DNA of 49,663 bases from Gemella sp. (lineage in GTDB: Bacteria; Bacillota; Bacilli; Staphylococcales; Gemellaceae), in the NCBI GenBank assembly GCA_030529855.1, contig JAUMWC010000013.1:1-49663 (forward strand), written 5' to 3'. How positions within the stretch are numbered: position 1 is the stretch's first letter; each line of letters starts with the position of its first letter. Below the pieces are notes generated by a model. It was given only the letters and a program-made list of their open reading frames with translations. It was not told the origin of the DNA and did no database searches. A program made the translations under genes and the position numbers. Shown piece after piece: positions 17,178-25,459 of this stretch.

Positions 17178-19421
17178 TTAGTAATTTAATTGTTTCCCTG
17201 AACCAGTAGTAGTTATCCCGTTCTCAAAGTAAGTTAAATTTCTACGATATGTATCAAACTTCACAACCAAAGCTCCTTTATCTTGGAAATATACCGCAGC
17301 TTGTGATGGATCAAAATATTTAATCTCTAGTTGATTAGGGTTTGTTGCACCTAAATGTTGTGCTACAACTGATTTCCATAAATCTTGATGGTCTTTTAAA
17401 TTAAATTGTTGTTGACCCTCATATTCAGGCGTAACAACTCCACCTATATTAGTTGCTTCTTTGATATCTGGTCTTGATTTTGAAGGCGTCGTTGTCGGTG
17501 TCACTGTCGTTACTGGAGTTTGTGTTGTAGTTACCGAACTTGGTTTCGTTTCTGTTGTTTTCACTTTAGGTTTAGTTACTAATTTAATTATTTCATCTGA
17601 AGATTTTAGAGTTACTACATGAGCATATCTATCGTTTATCTCTTCAGTTTCTCCAAATTCCACAGTAAATTTCTTTCCATTTTCAAATACAATACCACCA
17701 TCAGATTTTACAAATTTTGAACCATATTTCTTTTCTAGTTCATTTTTATACTCTTCCAATATTGTATTTGTATGGATTTTTTTATTTTCTGCTGTCATAG
17801 CTAAACCACCTAAGTTTGTAGCATTTTTTGGAATTGAGTTAGTATCGTCTAATATTAATGGATCTATAACTCCCAATCTTGATGTCAACGCATTTGCTAC
17901 TGGCACTAATGGATTGATCCACGATCCTGGTTTACCTTTAACATTAGAAAGATTTAGCATTCCTTTGTATTCTCTAAAGATGTGGTAGTCTCCTACTGCT
18001 AATGTTCCTTTAGAATTTGATTTTTTACTTGCATCCGCTGCATTTACATATTTTTCTGTTACATTTGTTAATTTATATGTTCCAGCTGATGTTTTTGTTC
18101 CTAACGTTTGTGTAGTAGTCGTTGGTTTTGTTTCTGTTTGTGTCGGTGCTGATGTTGGTTTCGTTGGCTGTGGTTGAGCTGGCGTAGTAGTTTTTGTTGT
18201 TACAGTAACTACTGGGTTTATCCATGACCCTGCTCTTCCTTTTACTTTAGAAAGATTTAACATCCCTTTGTATTCTCTAAAGATGTGGTAGTCCCCTACT
18301 GCTAACTTTCCTTTTGCATTTGACTTTTTACTTGCATCTGCTGCATTTACATATTTTTCTGTTGCACTTGTTAATTTATATGTTCCAGCTGATGTTTTCG
18401 TTCCTAACGTTTGTGTAGTAGTCGTTGGTTTTGTTTCTGTTTGTGTCGGTGCTGGTGTTGGTTTCGTTGGTTCTGGTTTTGTTGGCGTAGTTGTTTCTGT
18501 TGTTGTAGTAACTACACCTGGATTTATCCATGAACCTGGTTTACCTTTTGCTTTAGTAACGTTTAACATTCCTTTGTATTCTCTAAAGATATGGTATGTT
18601 CCTACCGATACTTTTCCTCTTGCATTTACTTTTTTACTTGCATCTACTGCATTTTGGTATGCCTGTGTTTCGCTTGTTAATGCAAATGTTCCTGTTGATG
18701 TTTTTGTTCCTGACGTTTGTGTAGTAGTCGTTGGTTTTGTTTCTGTTTGCGTTGGTGCTGGTTTTGTAGGCGCAGTTGTTTCTGCTGTTGTAGTGACTAC
18801 TCCTGGGTTTATCCATGATCCTACTTTTCCTTGTGCTCTAGAAACATTTAACATTCCTTTATATTCTCTAAAGATATAGTAATTTCCTGCTGATACTTTT
18901 CCTTTAGCATTTACTTTTTTACTTGCATCAATTGCATTAACGTATGAATCTGTAGTTTTTTGGACAGTGTATTGTCCTGCTTTTTGTATTGGCGTTGGTT
19001 TTTGATTAGTAGTAGTTGCAGATGAAGTTTGAGCTGGTTGGTTAGTAGTTTTTGTTGGGTTTACTGTAGTTGTAGCTACCTTAGCATTTGGGTTGTCAAC
19101 CGGATTAATCCATGAACCTGCTTTCCCTGTTGCTTTAGAAATGTTTACCATTCCTTTGCTTTGGTTGTAAACATAGTATGTTCCTGCTTTGTATGTTGCT
19201 TTTTGATTTACTCTTTTCGCTGCATCATTAGCTATCACATAAGCTTTTGCTGGTTTGTTTAATACATATTCACTTGATTTAGCTACTTGTGTTGTTGCTG
19301 ATGTTTGCTTTTGTGTCGCTACTGCTTGGTTAGCACTTGCTACATTTGTTTCTACTAAGTTTTCTACCACGAATGGTGTTGCTAATACTGTTAGACCTAA
19401 TAATAATTTTTTGTTGTTCAT
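17178..19421 (-). CDS. Secreted protein with five SH3-like wall-binding repeats
   Basis: About 747 residues. A signal peptide (MNNKKLLLGLTVLATPFVVE..., cleavage probably after NVASA) has no anchor motif to go with it. Five modules of about 55 residues follow, each with a G-T/N/D-Y-Y/H-x-F/Y-x-x-x-x-G-M-x-N core and ending in GSWINP. Thr/Pro linkers of 30-45 residues separate them (TETKPTTTTQT). Such modules resemble SH3-type peptidoglycan-binding repeats; the exact family name is not confirmed. The C-terminus has two segments that both begin with ATN-x-GG and could be related domains. ATG 19421, behind GGAGAG, is chosen over the upstream codon at 19472. There is no catalytic motif that I recognise. 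It lies just upstream of walRK, which governs wall metabolism. Confidence 0.65.
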   Translation of the reverse strand: MNNKKLLLGLTVLATPFVVENLVETNVASANQAVATQKQTSATTQVAKSSEYVLNKPAKAYVIANDAAKRVNQKATYKAGTYYVYNQSKGMVNISKATGKAGSWINPVDNPNAKVATTTVNPTKTTNQPAQTSSATTTNQKPTPIQKAGQYTVQKTTDSYVNAIDASKKVNAKGKVSAGNYYIFREYKGMLNVSRAQGKVGSWINPGVVTTTAETTAPTKPAPTQTETKPTTTTQTSGTKTSTGTFALTSETQAYQNAVDASKKVNARGKVSVGTYHIFREYKGMLNVTKAKGKPGSWINPGVVTTTTETTTPTKPEPTKPTPAPTQTETKPTTTTQTLGTKTSAGTYKLTSATEKYVNAADASKKSNAKGKLAVGDYHIFREYKGMLNLSKVKGRAGSWINPVVTVTTKTTTPAQPQPTKPTSAPTQTETKPTTTTQTLGTKTSAGTYKLTNVTEKYVNAADASKKSNSKGTLAVGDYHIFREYKGMLNLSNVKGKPGSWINPLVPVANALTSRLGVIDPLILDDTNSIPKNATNLGGLAMTAENKKIHTNTILEEYKNELEKKYGSKFVKSDGGIVFENGKKFTVEFGETEEINDRYAHVVTLKSSDEIIKLVTKPKVKTTETKPSSVTTTQTPVTTVTPTTTPSKSRPDIKEATNIGGVVTPEYEGQQQFNLKDHQDLWKSVVAQHLGATNPNQLEIKYFDPSQAAVYFQDKGALVVKFDTYRRNLTYFENGITTTGSGKQLNY
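17911..19125. repeat. Five in-gene repeats of about 285-310 bp
   Basis: The GSWINP codons recur near 17911, 18213, 18522, 18807 and 19103. Linkers near 18100-18160 and 18400-18460 are almost identical in DNA sequence, which suggests recent unequal crossover and variable repeat number between strains. Confidence 0.8.
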
Positions 19422-19519
19422 AATTATCTCTCCATAACTCTTCAAATAGTTAATATTACATTTCTGTTTCATTTATATTACAAAAATACCATACTTATAA
19501 AAAAAAAGCAAGGGATTTA

Positions 19520-19593
19520 TATAAAAAATAAAAGGATTTACCTTTATCGAAATGTTAATTGTAATTTTTATCAACACTTCTAGGTAAATCCTT
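19520..19593 (-). terminator. Long-loop terminator of the glycerophosphodiesterase gene
   Basis: AAGGATTTACCT/AGGTAAATCCTT (19532-19543 with 19582-19593), perfect 12-bp stem but a 38-nt loop. The minus-strand tail is TTTTATTTTTTAT. Confidence 0.65.
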
Positions 19594-19598
19594 ATCTT

Positions 19599-21368
19599 CT
19601 ATAATTCATTAAGAACCATTCTCATTAGTCTATCAAAATAAGTATTATCTTTCTTCATTTCTTCTTTTGTTTCTTTAACAATATAGGGTTCATCTGTAAT
19701 TATTCCATCTATAGGCTGTCTTAAATAATTTTCTATCCTATCCTTATCATTCAGAGTCCAAACATAGATTTCTTTATTATCGTGTCTAGCCTTACCTGCT
19801 ATTGTAAAATTATAAGAAAAGTCTTCTACAACATAGAAATCAACCTTATAATTACCAATTCCCCCAAATAGCATAGGTATTATATAACCTACTTTTATAT
19901 CAGGTTTCATTGCATCAATTTTTTCCAATACTCCAAGGTCTAAAGAAATAATCCTGTAATCATCAACCTTAGACTTTTCTTCTAGTATTTTTAAGAAACC
20001 TTCTGCAAAAATACTACTATCAGCACCATATAATTTTATTTCAAGTAATAATTTTACATTTAAATCTTGAGCCTTCTTAATAAAATCTTCTAGAGAAGAA
20101 ATTTTCCCCTTAAATTCATCTTGCCTTACTTCTAAACCAACAAGTTCATCAAAGTTACTCTCTCTAACTCTCTTATCAATCCCTGCCAATCTATTAAGCT
20201 TATCATCGTGAATAACAACAAACTTATTATCCTTAGTTAGCATAATATCAATTTCTACATAATCAACACCAGCTTTGGCAGCAGCTTCTAAAGATTCCAA
20301 AGTATTTTCTACACCTTCAGAAACATAACCCCTGTGCCCCACTATTTTAATATTCTCATTGACACCATTAACATATAAACTCTTGGCATTATAAGTCATA
20401 GTAGTAATTAAATTGACTCCTAAAAATATTGCCAACAATCTAGATTTCTTTTTCTCTTCCCTTTGATGAGAAAATATCTCCGGCGCAACGAAAGAATTAT
20501 CTGAAATAACTTTTACTAAAGTAGTAAGAACCACCATCTTTGTCATTATCGTAAAGAAAAAAATCCCAGCGATTACTGCTGTATAAAAAACTGTCTGAGA
20601 AAGTAGATTATTTCCATCAGAATCAATTATAGTCATAATTCCCACTAACAAAGCAAAGTATATCAATACAATCCCCAGTAAAACAATCTCAAAAATTATA
20701 ATAGCTACAAGCCAAGATAATCTTCTAATTTCAGTTAGGGCAATACTTCTTCTAACAGCCTTAATTAAGGTCTTACCACCAACGACACTAATAGGCATTA
20801 CAAATATCAATCTTAAATTGATATAAGCTAGAAGAACCATAACTAAAGCATACATAAAGAAACCAAAATTAGTTTTCACTATTTCCCCGGTTATAAACCT
20901 TGGTATGTATATTCCTTCCAAAATTACAGAAGATATACCTAAACTCATAAACGGAACAAGGAAAATGCAGTAAAATATAAAAATTATATAATTGGCATTT
21001 ATCAATTTTCTAACTTTCTTTAAACTGTGTTTTATTACCGTCCTAAAAGAAAAGTGAGTTTCCCTTATCTTACTATACACAAATAAAGTTAGCATAGAAT
21101 ACTCTAAAAACATAAAGAATGCTAAAATTAAAAACATAAATAAAATAAGAATAACATTCCAAGGATTACTTACTACATGCCAAAAATTAACTTGGCTAAG
21201 ATTATCTTCCCTAGCTATAAACAAAATCAACTTCAAAAATCCTGGGAAGGTAAAACCTGCCAAAGCTATCAGTAAAACCTGCACCATAGCGAAGTTAAAA
21301 AAGTAAGCATACTTATGAATATAAATCGTATACCAAACCCTTTTAAAAAGGGCAATTGCATTAGCCAT
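19599..21368 (-). CDS. Membrane-bound glycerophosphodiester phosphodiesterase
   Basis: A 589-residue protein. The first about 320 residues contain around eight hydrophobic segments (GDPD membrane domain) and the rest is a GDPD TIM barrel. HRGYVSEGVENTLESLEAA holds the first catalytic His and the metal-binding ENT motif, VDYVEIDIMLTKD the metal ligands, and VVIHDDKLNRLAG the second catalytic His; the barrel ends with DGIITDEP. It hydrolyses glycerophosphodiesters to sn-glycerol-3-phosphate and an alcohol. With its membrane anchor it may turn over lipids or lipoteichoic acid. AAGGAGAGAG precedes ATG 21368. It is a single-gene unit. Confidence 0.85.
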   Translation of the reverse strand: MANAIALFKRVWYTIYIHKYAYFFNFAMVQVLLIALAGFTFPGFLKLILFIAREDNLSQVNFWHVVSNPWNVILILFMFLILAFFMFLEYSMLTLFVYSKIRETHFSFRTVIKHSLKKVRKLINANYIIFIFYCIFLVPFMSLGISSVILEGIYIPRFITGEIVKTNFGFFMYALVMVLLAYINLRLIFVMPISVVGGKTLIKAVRRSIALTEIRRLSWLVAIIIFEIVLLGIVLIYFALLVGIMTIIDSDGNNLLSQTVFYTAVIAGIFFFTIMTKMVVLTTLVKVISDNSFVAPEIFSHQREEKKKSRLLAIFLGVNLITTMTYNAKSLYVNGVNENIKIVGHRGYVSEGVENTLESLEAAAKAGVDYVEIDIMLTKDNKFVVIHDDKLNRLAGIDKRVRESNFDELVGLEVRQDEFKGKISSLEDFIKKAQDLNVKLLLEIKLYGADSSIFAEGFLKILEEKSKVDDYRIISLDLGVLEKIDAMKPDIKVGYIIPMLFGGIGNYKVDFYVVEDFSYNFTIAGKARHDNKEIYVWTLNDKDRIENYLRQPIDGIITDEPYIVKETKEEMKKDNTYFDRLMRMVLNEL

Positions 21369-21508
21369 TTCTCTCTCCTTTCCTTAAAAATTAACTAAAT
21401 TATAATTATTAAAATTATAGCATAAGAAATATATATATCCTATTCAAAACTAATTACTTTACAAGCATATTTTTTTCCGTTAAACTGTAAGTATAAAATT
21501 TAATTTAT

Positions 21509-21616
21509 TTATCTTCGGGGCAGGGTGAAATTCCCTACCGGCAGTGATAGTCTGCGAGCGCAAGCTGATTTGGTGCAATTCCAAAACCGACAGTATAGTC
21601 TGGATGGTAGAAGATA
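21509..21616 (+). ncRNA. FMN riboswitch (RFN element)
   Basis: The conserved RFN blocks are in order: ATCTTCGGGGCAGGGTGAAA, TTCCCTACCGGC, a GTGATAGTCTGCGAGC segment, a variable stem, and TTGGTGCAATTCC then AGTCTGGATGG. The closing P1 stem is ATCTTC (21511-21516) with GAAGAT (21610-21615). It lies in the leader of ribU and is followed by a terminator, so FMN binding should stop transcription. Confidence 0.95.
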
Positions 21617-21669
21617 CAGTGAAATCTATAGGGATTACTATGCCCTTTATTTATCACGCTCATTTGCCT

Positions 21670-21698
21670 CGTATTCACCTAAAGAATACGATTTTTTT
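21670..21698 (+). terminator. Expression-platform terminator of the FMN riboswitch
   Basis: CGTATTC/GAATACG (21670-21676 with 21684-21690) followed by ATTTTTTT, 29 bp before the ribU start codon. It is formed when FMN is bound (inferred from known RFN switches). Confidence 0.85.
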
Positions 21699-21726
21699 GT
21701 CTCAGAAGATAGGAAAGAGGTTTCTT

Positions 21727-22299
21727 ATGAAAAACAATTCTGTTCACACAACAGTATTAACAGCACTTATGGCTGTATTATCCCTTATCCTATCTCAAGT
21801 AAAAATGGCAGTACCTGGTTTACCACCGTTTTTAACTTTAGATTTAGGATTTATACCCCTATTTTTAGCCTTACTAATAATAGGATATAAAAACACATTA
21901 GTAGTATCTCTACTAAAAAATCTATTGCACTTTGCGTTAATCTCGCACGAGCCAACTGGATCTTTAGCATTACTTATTGTTGAGTTTGTATTCTTAACTG
22001 CTATCGCAAAAGTTTATAACGCATCTGCTAAAAAGTTTATCCTTGGTGGAATCATTGGAACATTGGCTATAACTCTAGTTATGTCACTTATGAATTATTT
22101 CATTTTACTTCCAATGTACGGTTATATCGTAAACCTTGCTGATATAGTAAACAACGTAAAAACAATCGTTGCTTATGGAATCATTCCTTTTAACTTAATT
22201 AAAGGAGCATTCTTAATCTTACTATTCTTCGTAAGTAAAAAAGTACACGCAAACCTACCTAGTTTCTTACTAGCTAAGTTTCAAAAACAAAATCCTTAG
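21727..22299 (+). CDS. ribU: Riboflavin ECF transporter S component RibU
   Basis: A 190-residue integral membrane protein with about six helices that binds riboflavin and docks on the shared ECF module for uptake. Typical features are the N-terminal LTALMAVLSLILS helix, PGLPPFLTLDLGFIPLFLA, and a central FILGGIIGTLAITLVMSLMNYF. The FMN riboswitch in its leader fixes the substrate. The frame can be read from 21544, but that would run through the riboswitch. ATG 21727, with GGAAAGAGG upstream, gives the usual RibU length. It is the only rib gene in the window, in keeping with a riboflavin importer. Confidence 0.95.
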   Translation: MKNNSVHTTVLTALMAVLSLILSQVKMAVPGLPPFLTLDLGFIPLFLALLIIGYKNTLVVSLLKNLLHFALISHEPTGSLALLIVEFVFLTAIAKVYNASAKKFILGGIIGTLAITLVMSLMNYFILLPMYGYIVNLADIVNNVKTIVAYGIIPFNLIKGAFLILLFFVSKKVHANLPSFLLAKFQKQNP

Positions 22300-22320
22300 G
22301 AATTTCCTAAGGATTTTTTC
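22288..22320 (+). terminator. Terminator of ribU
   Basis: AAAATCCTTAGGA/TCCTAAGGATTTT, a near-perfect hairpin with T6. Its left arm contains the ribU stop. Confidence 0.85.
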
Positions 22321-22350
22321 TTATCTATAGTCTTTTAATTTATTCAAAAC

Positions 22351-22376
22351 AAAAAACTCAGGTATTAACCTGAGTC
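22351..22376 (-). terminator. Terminator of the small membrane protein gene at 22377
   Basis: ACTCAGGT/ACCTGAGT (22356-22363 with 22368-22375) with T6 on the minus strand. Confidence 0.75.
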
Positions 22377-22874
22377 TTATTTTCCACTTATTTCTTCATC
22401 TAATTCAGCATATAAGTCACGTTTTTCTTTACGTCTTCCACTTCTTACAATAAGCAAGAATACAACTACAAGGTATGCTAAAGAAATAAACCATAAAGCA
22501 CCTAAAGTTGCAGCCGATACAGCTACTGCTGCTACTACAAATAAAGTGATTGATAATGCTCTTTTTTCGATACTTGCTGTTGCTATTACAGCAATCAGTA
22601 AAATCACTAATAAAAATACACTGTAATATTTAAAGAATGTTTGCATTAAATTCGCTACTTCATCCATATTGATAGTAGCACCAACTAATTCTGGTTTCAC
22701 TTGATGGAAATTTCTAGCGAAATCATACACTTCTTCTTGAACTCCTGGAAGTTCTACTAACATTTTAGTAGATCCAAAATATCCAAAAAATACAGCTATA
22801 GCCGTCGCAATTATAAAGACAATATTAGCAAACCATGCTATCATTTTTTCCCATCTTCTTGAGATTCTTTCCAT
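22377..22874 (-). CDS. Small membrane protein, DUF4064-like paralogue 1
   Basis: 165 residues. It starts MERISRRWEKMIAWFANIVF, where a basic R-x-W-E-K-x-I-A-W stretch leads into the first of about four membrane helices. A long extracytoplasmic loop follows helix 1 (about residues 38-80), with helices near 82-100, 105-120 and 123-145, then a charged tail GRRKEKRDLYAELDEE. It is one of four paralogues in a row. The resemblance to DUF4064 proteins rests on the W-E-K-x-x-A-W start and helix pattern. No function is known to me. ATG 22874 is the start, and the gene has its own terminator. Confidence 0.65.
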   Translation of the reverse strand: MERISRRWEKMIAWFANIVFIIATAIAVFFGYFGSTKMLVELPGVQEEVYDFARNFHQVKPELVGATINMDEVANLMQTFFKYYSVFLLVILLIAVIATASIEKRALSITLFVVAAVAVSAATLGALWFISLAYLVVVFLLIVRSGRRKEKRDLYAELDEEISGK

Positions 22875-22928
22875 ATTTATTTCACTCCTATATTTTTCTA
22901 TCTTAATATAATAACATACTTATAATAA

Positions 22929-22955
22929 AAAAGCCCACAAATTGTAGGCTTTAAA
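22929..22955 (-). terminator. Terminator of the paralogue at 22958
   Basis: AAGCCCACA/TGTAGGCTT with one mismatch, then TTTTTTATTATA on the minus strand. Confidence 0.65.
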
Positions 22956-22957
22956 AC

Positions 22958-23392
22958 TTATTTTCTCGCGAATAGCAATAAGGCTACTATTGCATAAGGT
23001 ATAGACATAAACCAAGCACCAAAAATATTGATCAATGCTACTAGTATAAATAAAGTACCCGCAAAGATTCTACTTCTCATAGATACAGTTGCAATAAATG
23101 CTAAAATAACTACTATGATTAGTATTACAGCTACGATTTTAGCAAGTAGAGATACAACTCCTACTACACTATCAGAATTAATACCAGTTCCACCTAAAAA
23201 TATCGCCCACATTGGATCTTGATATACCCCTTGCGTTATCGCCACATCAATAGCATTACCTATTATCGGTATATTCCCCAGTGAATTAATCATTCCTGTA
23301 AAGGCAATTAAACTTGCTAGTGCAGCTATGATAAGCATTATAATATTACTAAACCACGCTATTCTTTTTTCCCATTTTCTTGAAGTTTGCAT
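22958..23392 (-). CDS. Small membrane protein, DUF4064-like paralogue 2
   Basis: 144 residues, starting MQTSRKWEKRIAWFSNIIML with the same W-E-K-x-I-A-W-F motif as its neighbours. Four hydrophobic segments are visible, with a loop of about 45 residues between helices 1 and 2. Helices 3 and 4 contain the shared S-M-R-S-R-I-F-A-G-T-L-F pattern (compare MKKRILSGILF in paralogue 3). It ends directly after the last helix with FARK. Function unknown; it probably forms a unit by itself, as a terminator follows. Confidence 0.65.
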   Translation of the reverse strand: MQTSRKWEKRIAWFSNIIMLIIAALASLIAFTGMINSLGNIPIIGNAIDVAITQGVYQDPMWAIFLGGTGINSDSVVGVVSLLAKIVAVILIIVVILAFIATVSMRSRIFAGTLFILVALINIFGAWFMSIPYAIVALLLFARK

Positions 23393-23447
23393 AATAAATA
23401 CTCCTGTTATTTTCTTAACTACATAGTATCATAATTAGATAAAAAAA

Positions 23448-23472
23448 TAAACTCGGAATTATCCGAGCCTAT
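23448..23472 (-). terminator. Terminator of the paralogue at 23475
   Basis: CTCGGA/TCCGAG near 23452-23466, followed on the minus strand by TTTATTTTTTT. Confidence 0.7.
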
Positions 23473-23474
23473 TT

Positions 23475-23954
23475 TTATATATATTTAATTTCGTCTACCC
23501 TATTTTCTGGGTTTTCTGGATCGAATGGATCATCTTTTTTAGGTTCTTTTCTAACAAATAGCATAATAGCTACTACTAGGTAAAGTAGACCTATAAACCA
23601 TCCTACTGCAAATGTTCCTACCGTTATTACTAGAGCTGCTACTAAGAATAAGATTCCTGATAATATTCTCTTCTTCATTGTAAATGAAGCTATTAAAGCG
23701 ATAACTAACGTTATTAATCCTACACCAGTTGCAACTTTTAACCCTAACTCCATAGATGCCATAAGCTGATCAGCAGATAATCCTGATGTTTCCGTATTTT
23801 GAAGTAAAGATTTTTGTAATTCTTCTTTAAATTCTGGCATACTGTTTAATTCAGCAAGTGCTCCTGAGAATGTTACTAGAGATAACAATCCTGATATTAA
23901 AATTAATATTATATTAGCAAACCAAGCTAATACTTTTTCCCATGTTCTTTTCAT
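23475..23954 (-). CDS. Small membrane protein, DUF4064-like paralogue 3
   Basis: 159 residues, starting MKRTWEKVLAWFANIILI. Four membrane helices, with a loop after helix 1 that contains NSMPEFKEELQKSLLQNTET. The helix 3 region is SFTMKKRILSGILFLVAALV, almost the same as paralogue 4 (LMKRRILSGIIFLITA). The C-terminus is charged (KEPKKDDPFDPENPENRVDE). Function unknown. The start is ATG 23954. Confidence 0.65.
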   Translation of the reverse strand: MKRTWEKVLAWFANIILILISGLLSLVTFSGALAELNSMPEFKEELQKSLLQNTETSGLSADQLMASMELGLKVATGVGLITLVIALIASFTMKKRILSGILFLVAALVITVGTFAVGWFIGLLYLVVAIMLFVRKEPKKDDPFDPENPENRVDEIKYI

Positions 23955-24019
23955 AATATTTCTTCTCCTACTTTTGTTTTCTTATTTATTATAACACATT
24001 TTTATTTATTATACAGAAG

Positions 24020-24400
24020 CTATTCTTTTATTCTTTCTTTTCTTACAAATAGCATTATAGCTACTATAAAATATAATATAGCAACTACAATAAGACCGAA
24101 ACCTGAATTTCCAGTTATAATTGCTGTTATCAAAAATATAATTCCTGATAATATTCTTCTTTTCATCAATAATGTGGCAACTACCGCTAAGATAAAAAAG
24201 ACTATCGCTCCTCCTACGGTTGCCTGTAACCACACCTGCATATAGTGACCTGGTACCCCAATCTGTAATCCAAGACCCGAAATAAAGGCTGTGTCTTCTG
24301 AAATAAATGCTAAATATCCAAAAAGCATAAACCACAATACAAAAATAATATTAGCAGTCCAAGCTATTCTTTTTTCCCATTTTCTTGTGAATTCTTTCAT
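24020..24400 (-). CDS. Small membrane protein, DUF4064-like paralogue 4
   Basis: 126 residues, starting MKEFTRKWEKRIAWTANIIF; the shortest of the four. The extracytoplasmic loop is reduced compared with the others. It starts 14 bases after the exoA stop with AAAGGAGAATTATTT upstream, so it is likely co-transcribed with exoA. An overlapping frame (24009-24335) is a shadow. Function unknown. Confidence 0.65.
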   Translation of the reverse strand: MKEFTRKWEKRIAWTANIIFVLWFMLFGYLAFISEDTAFISGLGLQIGVPGHYMQVWLQATVGGAIVFFILAVVATLLMKRRILSGIIFLITAIITGNSGFGLIVVAILYFIVAIMLFVRKERIKE

Positions 24401-24414
24401 AAATAATTCTCCTT

Positions 24415-25245
24415 TTATAACTCTATTTCCATAACTATTGGAGTGTGGTCTTGTCTTGCACCAGAGTCAATCATTTCTGATTTTGTTACTTTATCAGCTA
24501 AGCGATTAGATACTAACCAGTAGTCAATTCTCCAACCTGTGTTGTTGATTTTACTAGTCTTAACTCTTTGTCCCCACCACGTGTAGACATCTTTCACATC
24601 TCCGTGAATATGACGGAATGTATCTGTAAATCCTTTTGCTAAAAGGTTTGTGAATCCTGCTCTCTCTTCATCAGTGAATCCTGGTGAACGGCGGTTAGAC
24701 GCTGGATTGGCAAGGTCTATTTCCTTGTGGGCAACGTTGTAATCACCTGTTGCTAGAACTGGCTTTTTAGCATCTAGTTCTGCAAGGTATTCTGCATACT
24801 GTTTATCCCACTCTTCACGTTCTTCTAAACGTTTTAGTCCATCACCAGCATTAGGTGTATAAACTTGCGTTACAAAAAACTCAGCAAATTCTAAAGTAAT
24901 AATACGCCCTTCGCAGTCCATTGTTGATGGTGCTCCGATTTCTGGATAAGTTACTTCTGGTTCTTCTAAAGTATTTCTGTATAAGAACATAGTTCCTGCA
25001 TATCCCTTACGTGCTGGTTCTACTGATGAACGCCAAGCCACTTTATGGTTAGGGAAGTAATCAGCTAAAATTTCTAAATGTTTTTTCGTTGGTCCTTTTG
25101 CTGATAATTTCGTTTCTTGAATCGCTATAATATCAGCATCTTCTTTTACTAACGTATCAATTACATCTCTTGATAATACAGCACGTGCAGAATCACTTGT
25201 TAAAGCTGCATTTAGAGAATCGATATTCCATGATATAAGTTTCAT
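24415..25245 (-). CDS. exoA: Exodeoxyribonuclease III / AP endonuclease
   Basis: A 276-residue member of the exonuclease III (Xth/ExoA) family. It cuts DNA 5' to abasic sites and removes 3' blocks in base excision repair. Motifs: LISWNIDSLNAAL, IIAIQETKLS (metal Glu), YAGTMFLY, VYTPNAGDGLKRLEER, LATGDYNVAHKEIDLANP (catalytic Asp/Asn), RRSPGFTDEERAG, TWWGQR, GWRIDYWLVS and a final DHTPIVMEIEL with the catalytic His. Length is slightly above the usual 250-270. AAGGAG precedes ATG 25245 and an extended -10 promoter lies upstream. Confidence 0.95.
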   Translation of the reverse strand: MKLISWNIDSLNAALTSDSARAVLSRDVIDTLVKEDADIIAIQETKLSAKGPTKKHLEILADYFPNHKVAWRSSVEPARKGYAGTMFLYRNTLEEPEVTYPEIGAPSTMDCEGRIITLEFAEFFVTQVYTPNAGDGLKRLEEREEWDKQYAEYLAELDAKKPVLATGDYNVAHKEIDLANPASNRRSPGFTDEERAGFTNLLAKGFTDTFRHIHGDVKDVYTWWGQRVKTSKINNTGWRIDYWLVSNRLADKVTKSEMIDSGARQDHTPIVMEIEL

Positions 25246-25274
25246 TATTTTCTCCTTAAAGTTTCTTAACTATT

Positions 25275-25283
25275 ATTATAACA
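25275..25283 (-). promoter_or_regulatory. Extended -10 promoter of exoA
   Basis: On the minus strand TGTTATAAT (25283-25275) fits TGnTATAAT, about 30 bp before the exoA start. Confidence 0.6.
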
Positions 25284-25339
25284 AGAAAAGCCTTTTTATA
25301 AAAATATATTTCCTGGGGAATACCCTTACTAGAAATCTA

Positions 25340-25370
25340 TTCCCTTAATTTTGAATAGTTTTTAAGGGAA
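25340..25370. repeat. Unassigned inverted repeat
   Basis: TTCCCTTAA (25340-25348) and TTAAGGGAA (25362-25370), a perfect 9-bp inverted repeat with a 13-nt loop. It sits between the toxin terminator and the exoA promoter and has no U-tract, so it is not an obvious terminator. Purpose unknown. Confidence 0.5.
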
Positions 25371-25389
25371 AGTTGAAATATTAAGAGGA

Positions 25390-25421
25390 AGAAAAAACTA
25401 GAGTGCAAATTACACTCTAGT
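25390..25421 (-). terminator. Terminator of the ToxN/MazF-like toxin gene
   Basis: CTAGAGTG/CACTCTAG (25398-25405 with 25413-25420), 7-nt loop, TTTTTTC tail on the minus strand. The 25 bases 25397-25421 recur exactly at 30009-30033. Confidence 0.85.
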
Positions 25422-25459
25422 CTGCTAATCGGTTCTATACTAAATAGGTGCTTTTCTTC

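Noticed and set aside
18574..18879. 101-residue plus-strand ORF opposite the wall-binding repeats
   Set aside because: It is a mirror of the Thr/Pro repeat codons; no RBS, and its repeats follow the real gene's period.
21544..22299. Long reading of ribU from 21544
   Set aside because: Its first 61 codons would lie in the FMN riboswitch and its terminator; ATG 21727 has the RBS and gives the normal RibU length.
24009..24335. 108-residue minus-strand ORF in another frame of paralogue 4
   Set aside because: The frame 24020-24400 carries the family motif and the RBS; this one is Arg/Ser/Tyr-rich noise.
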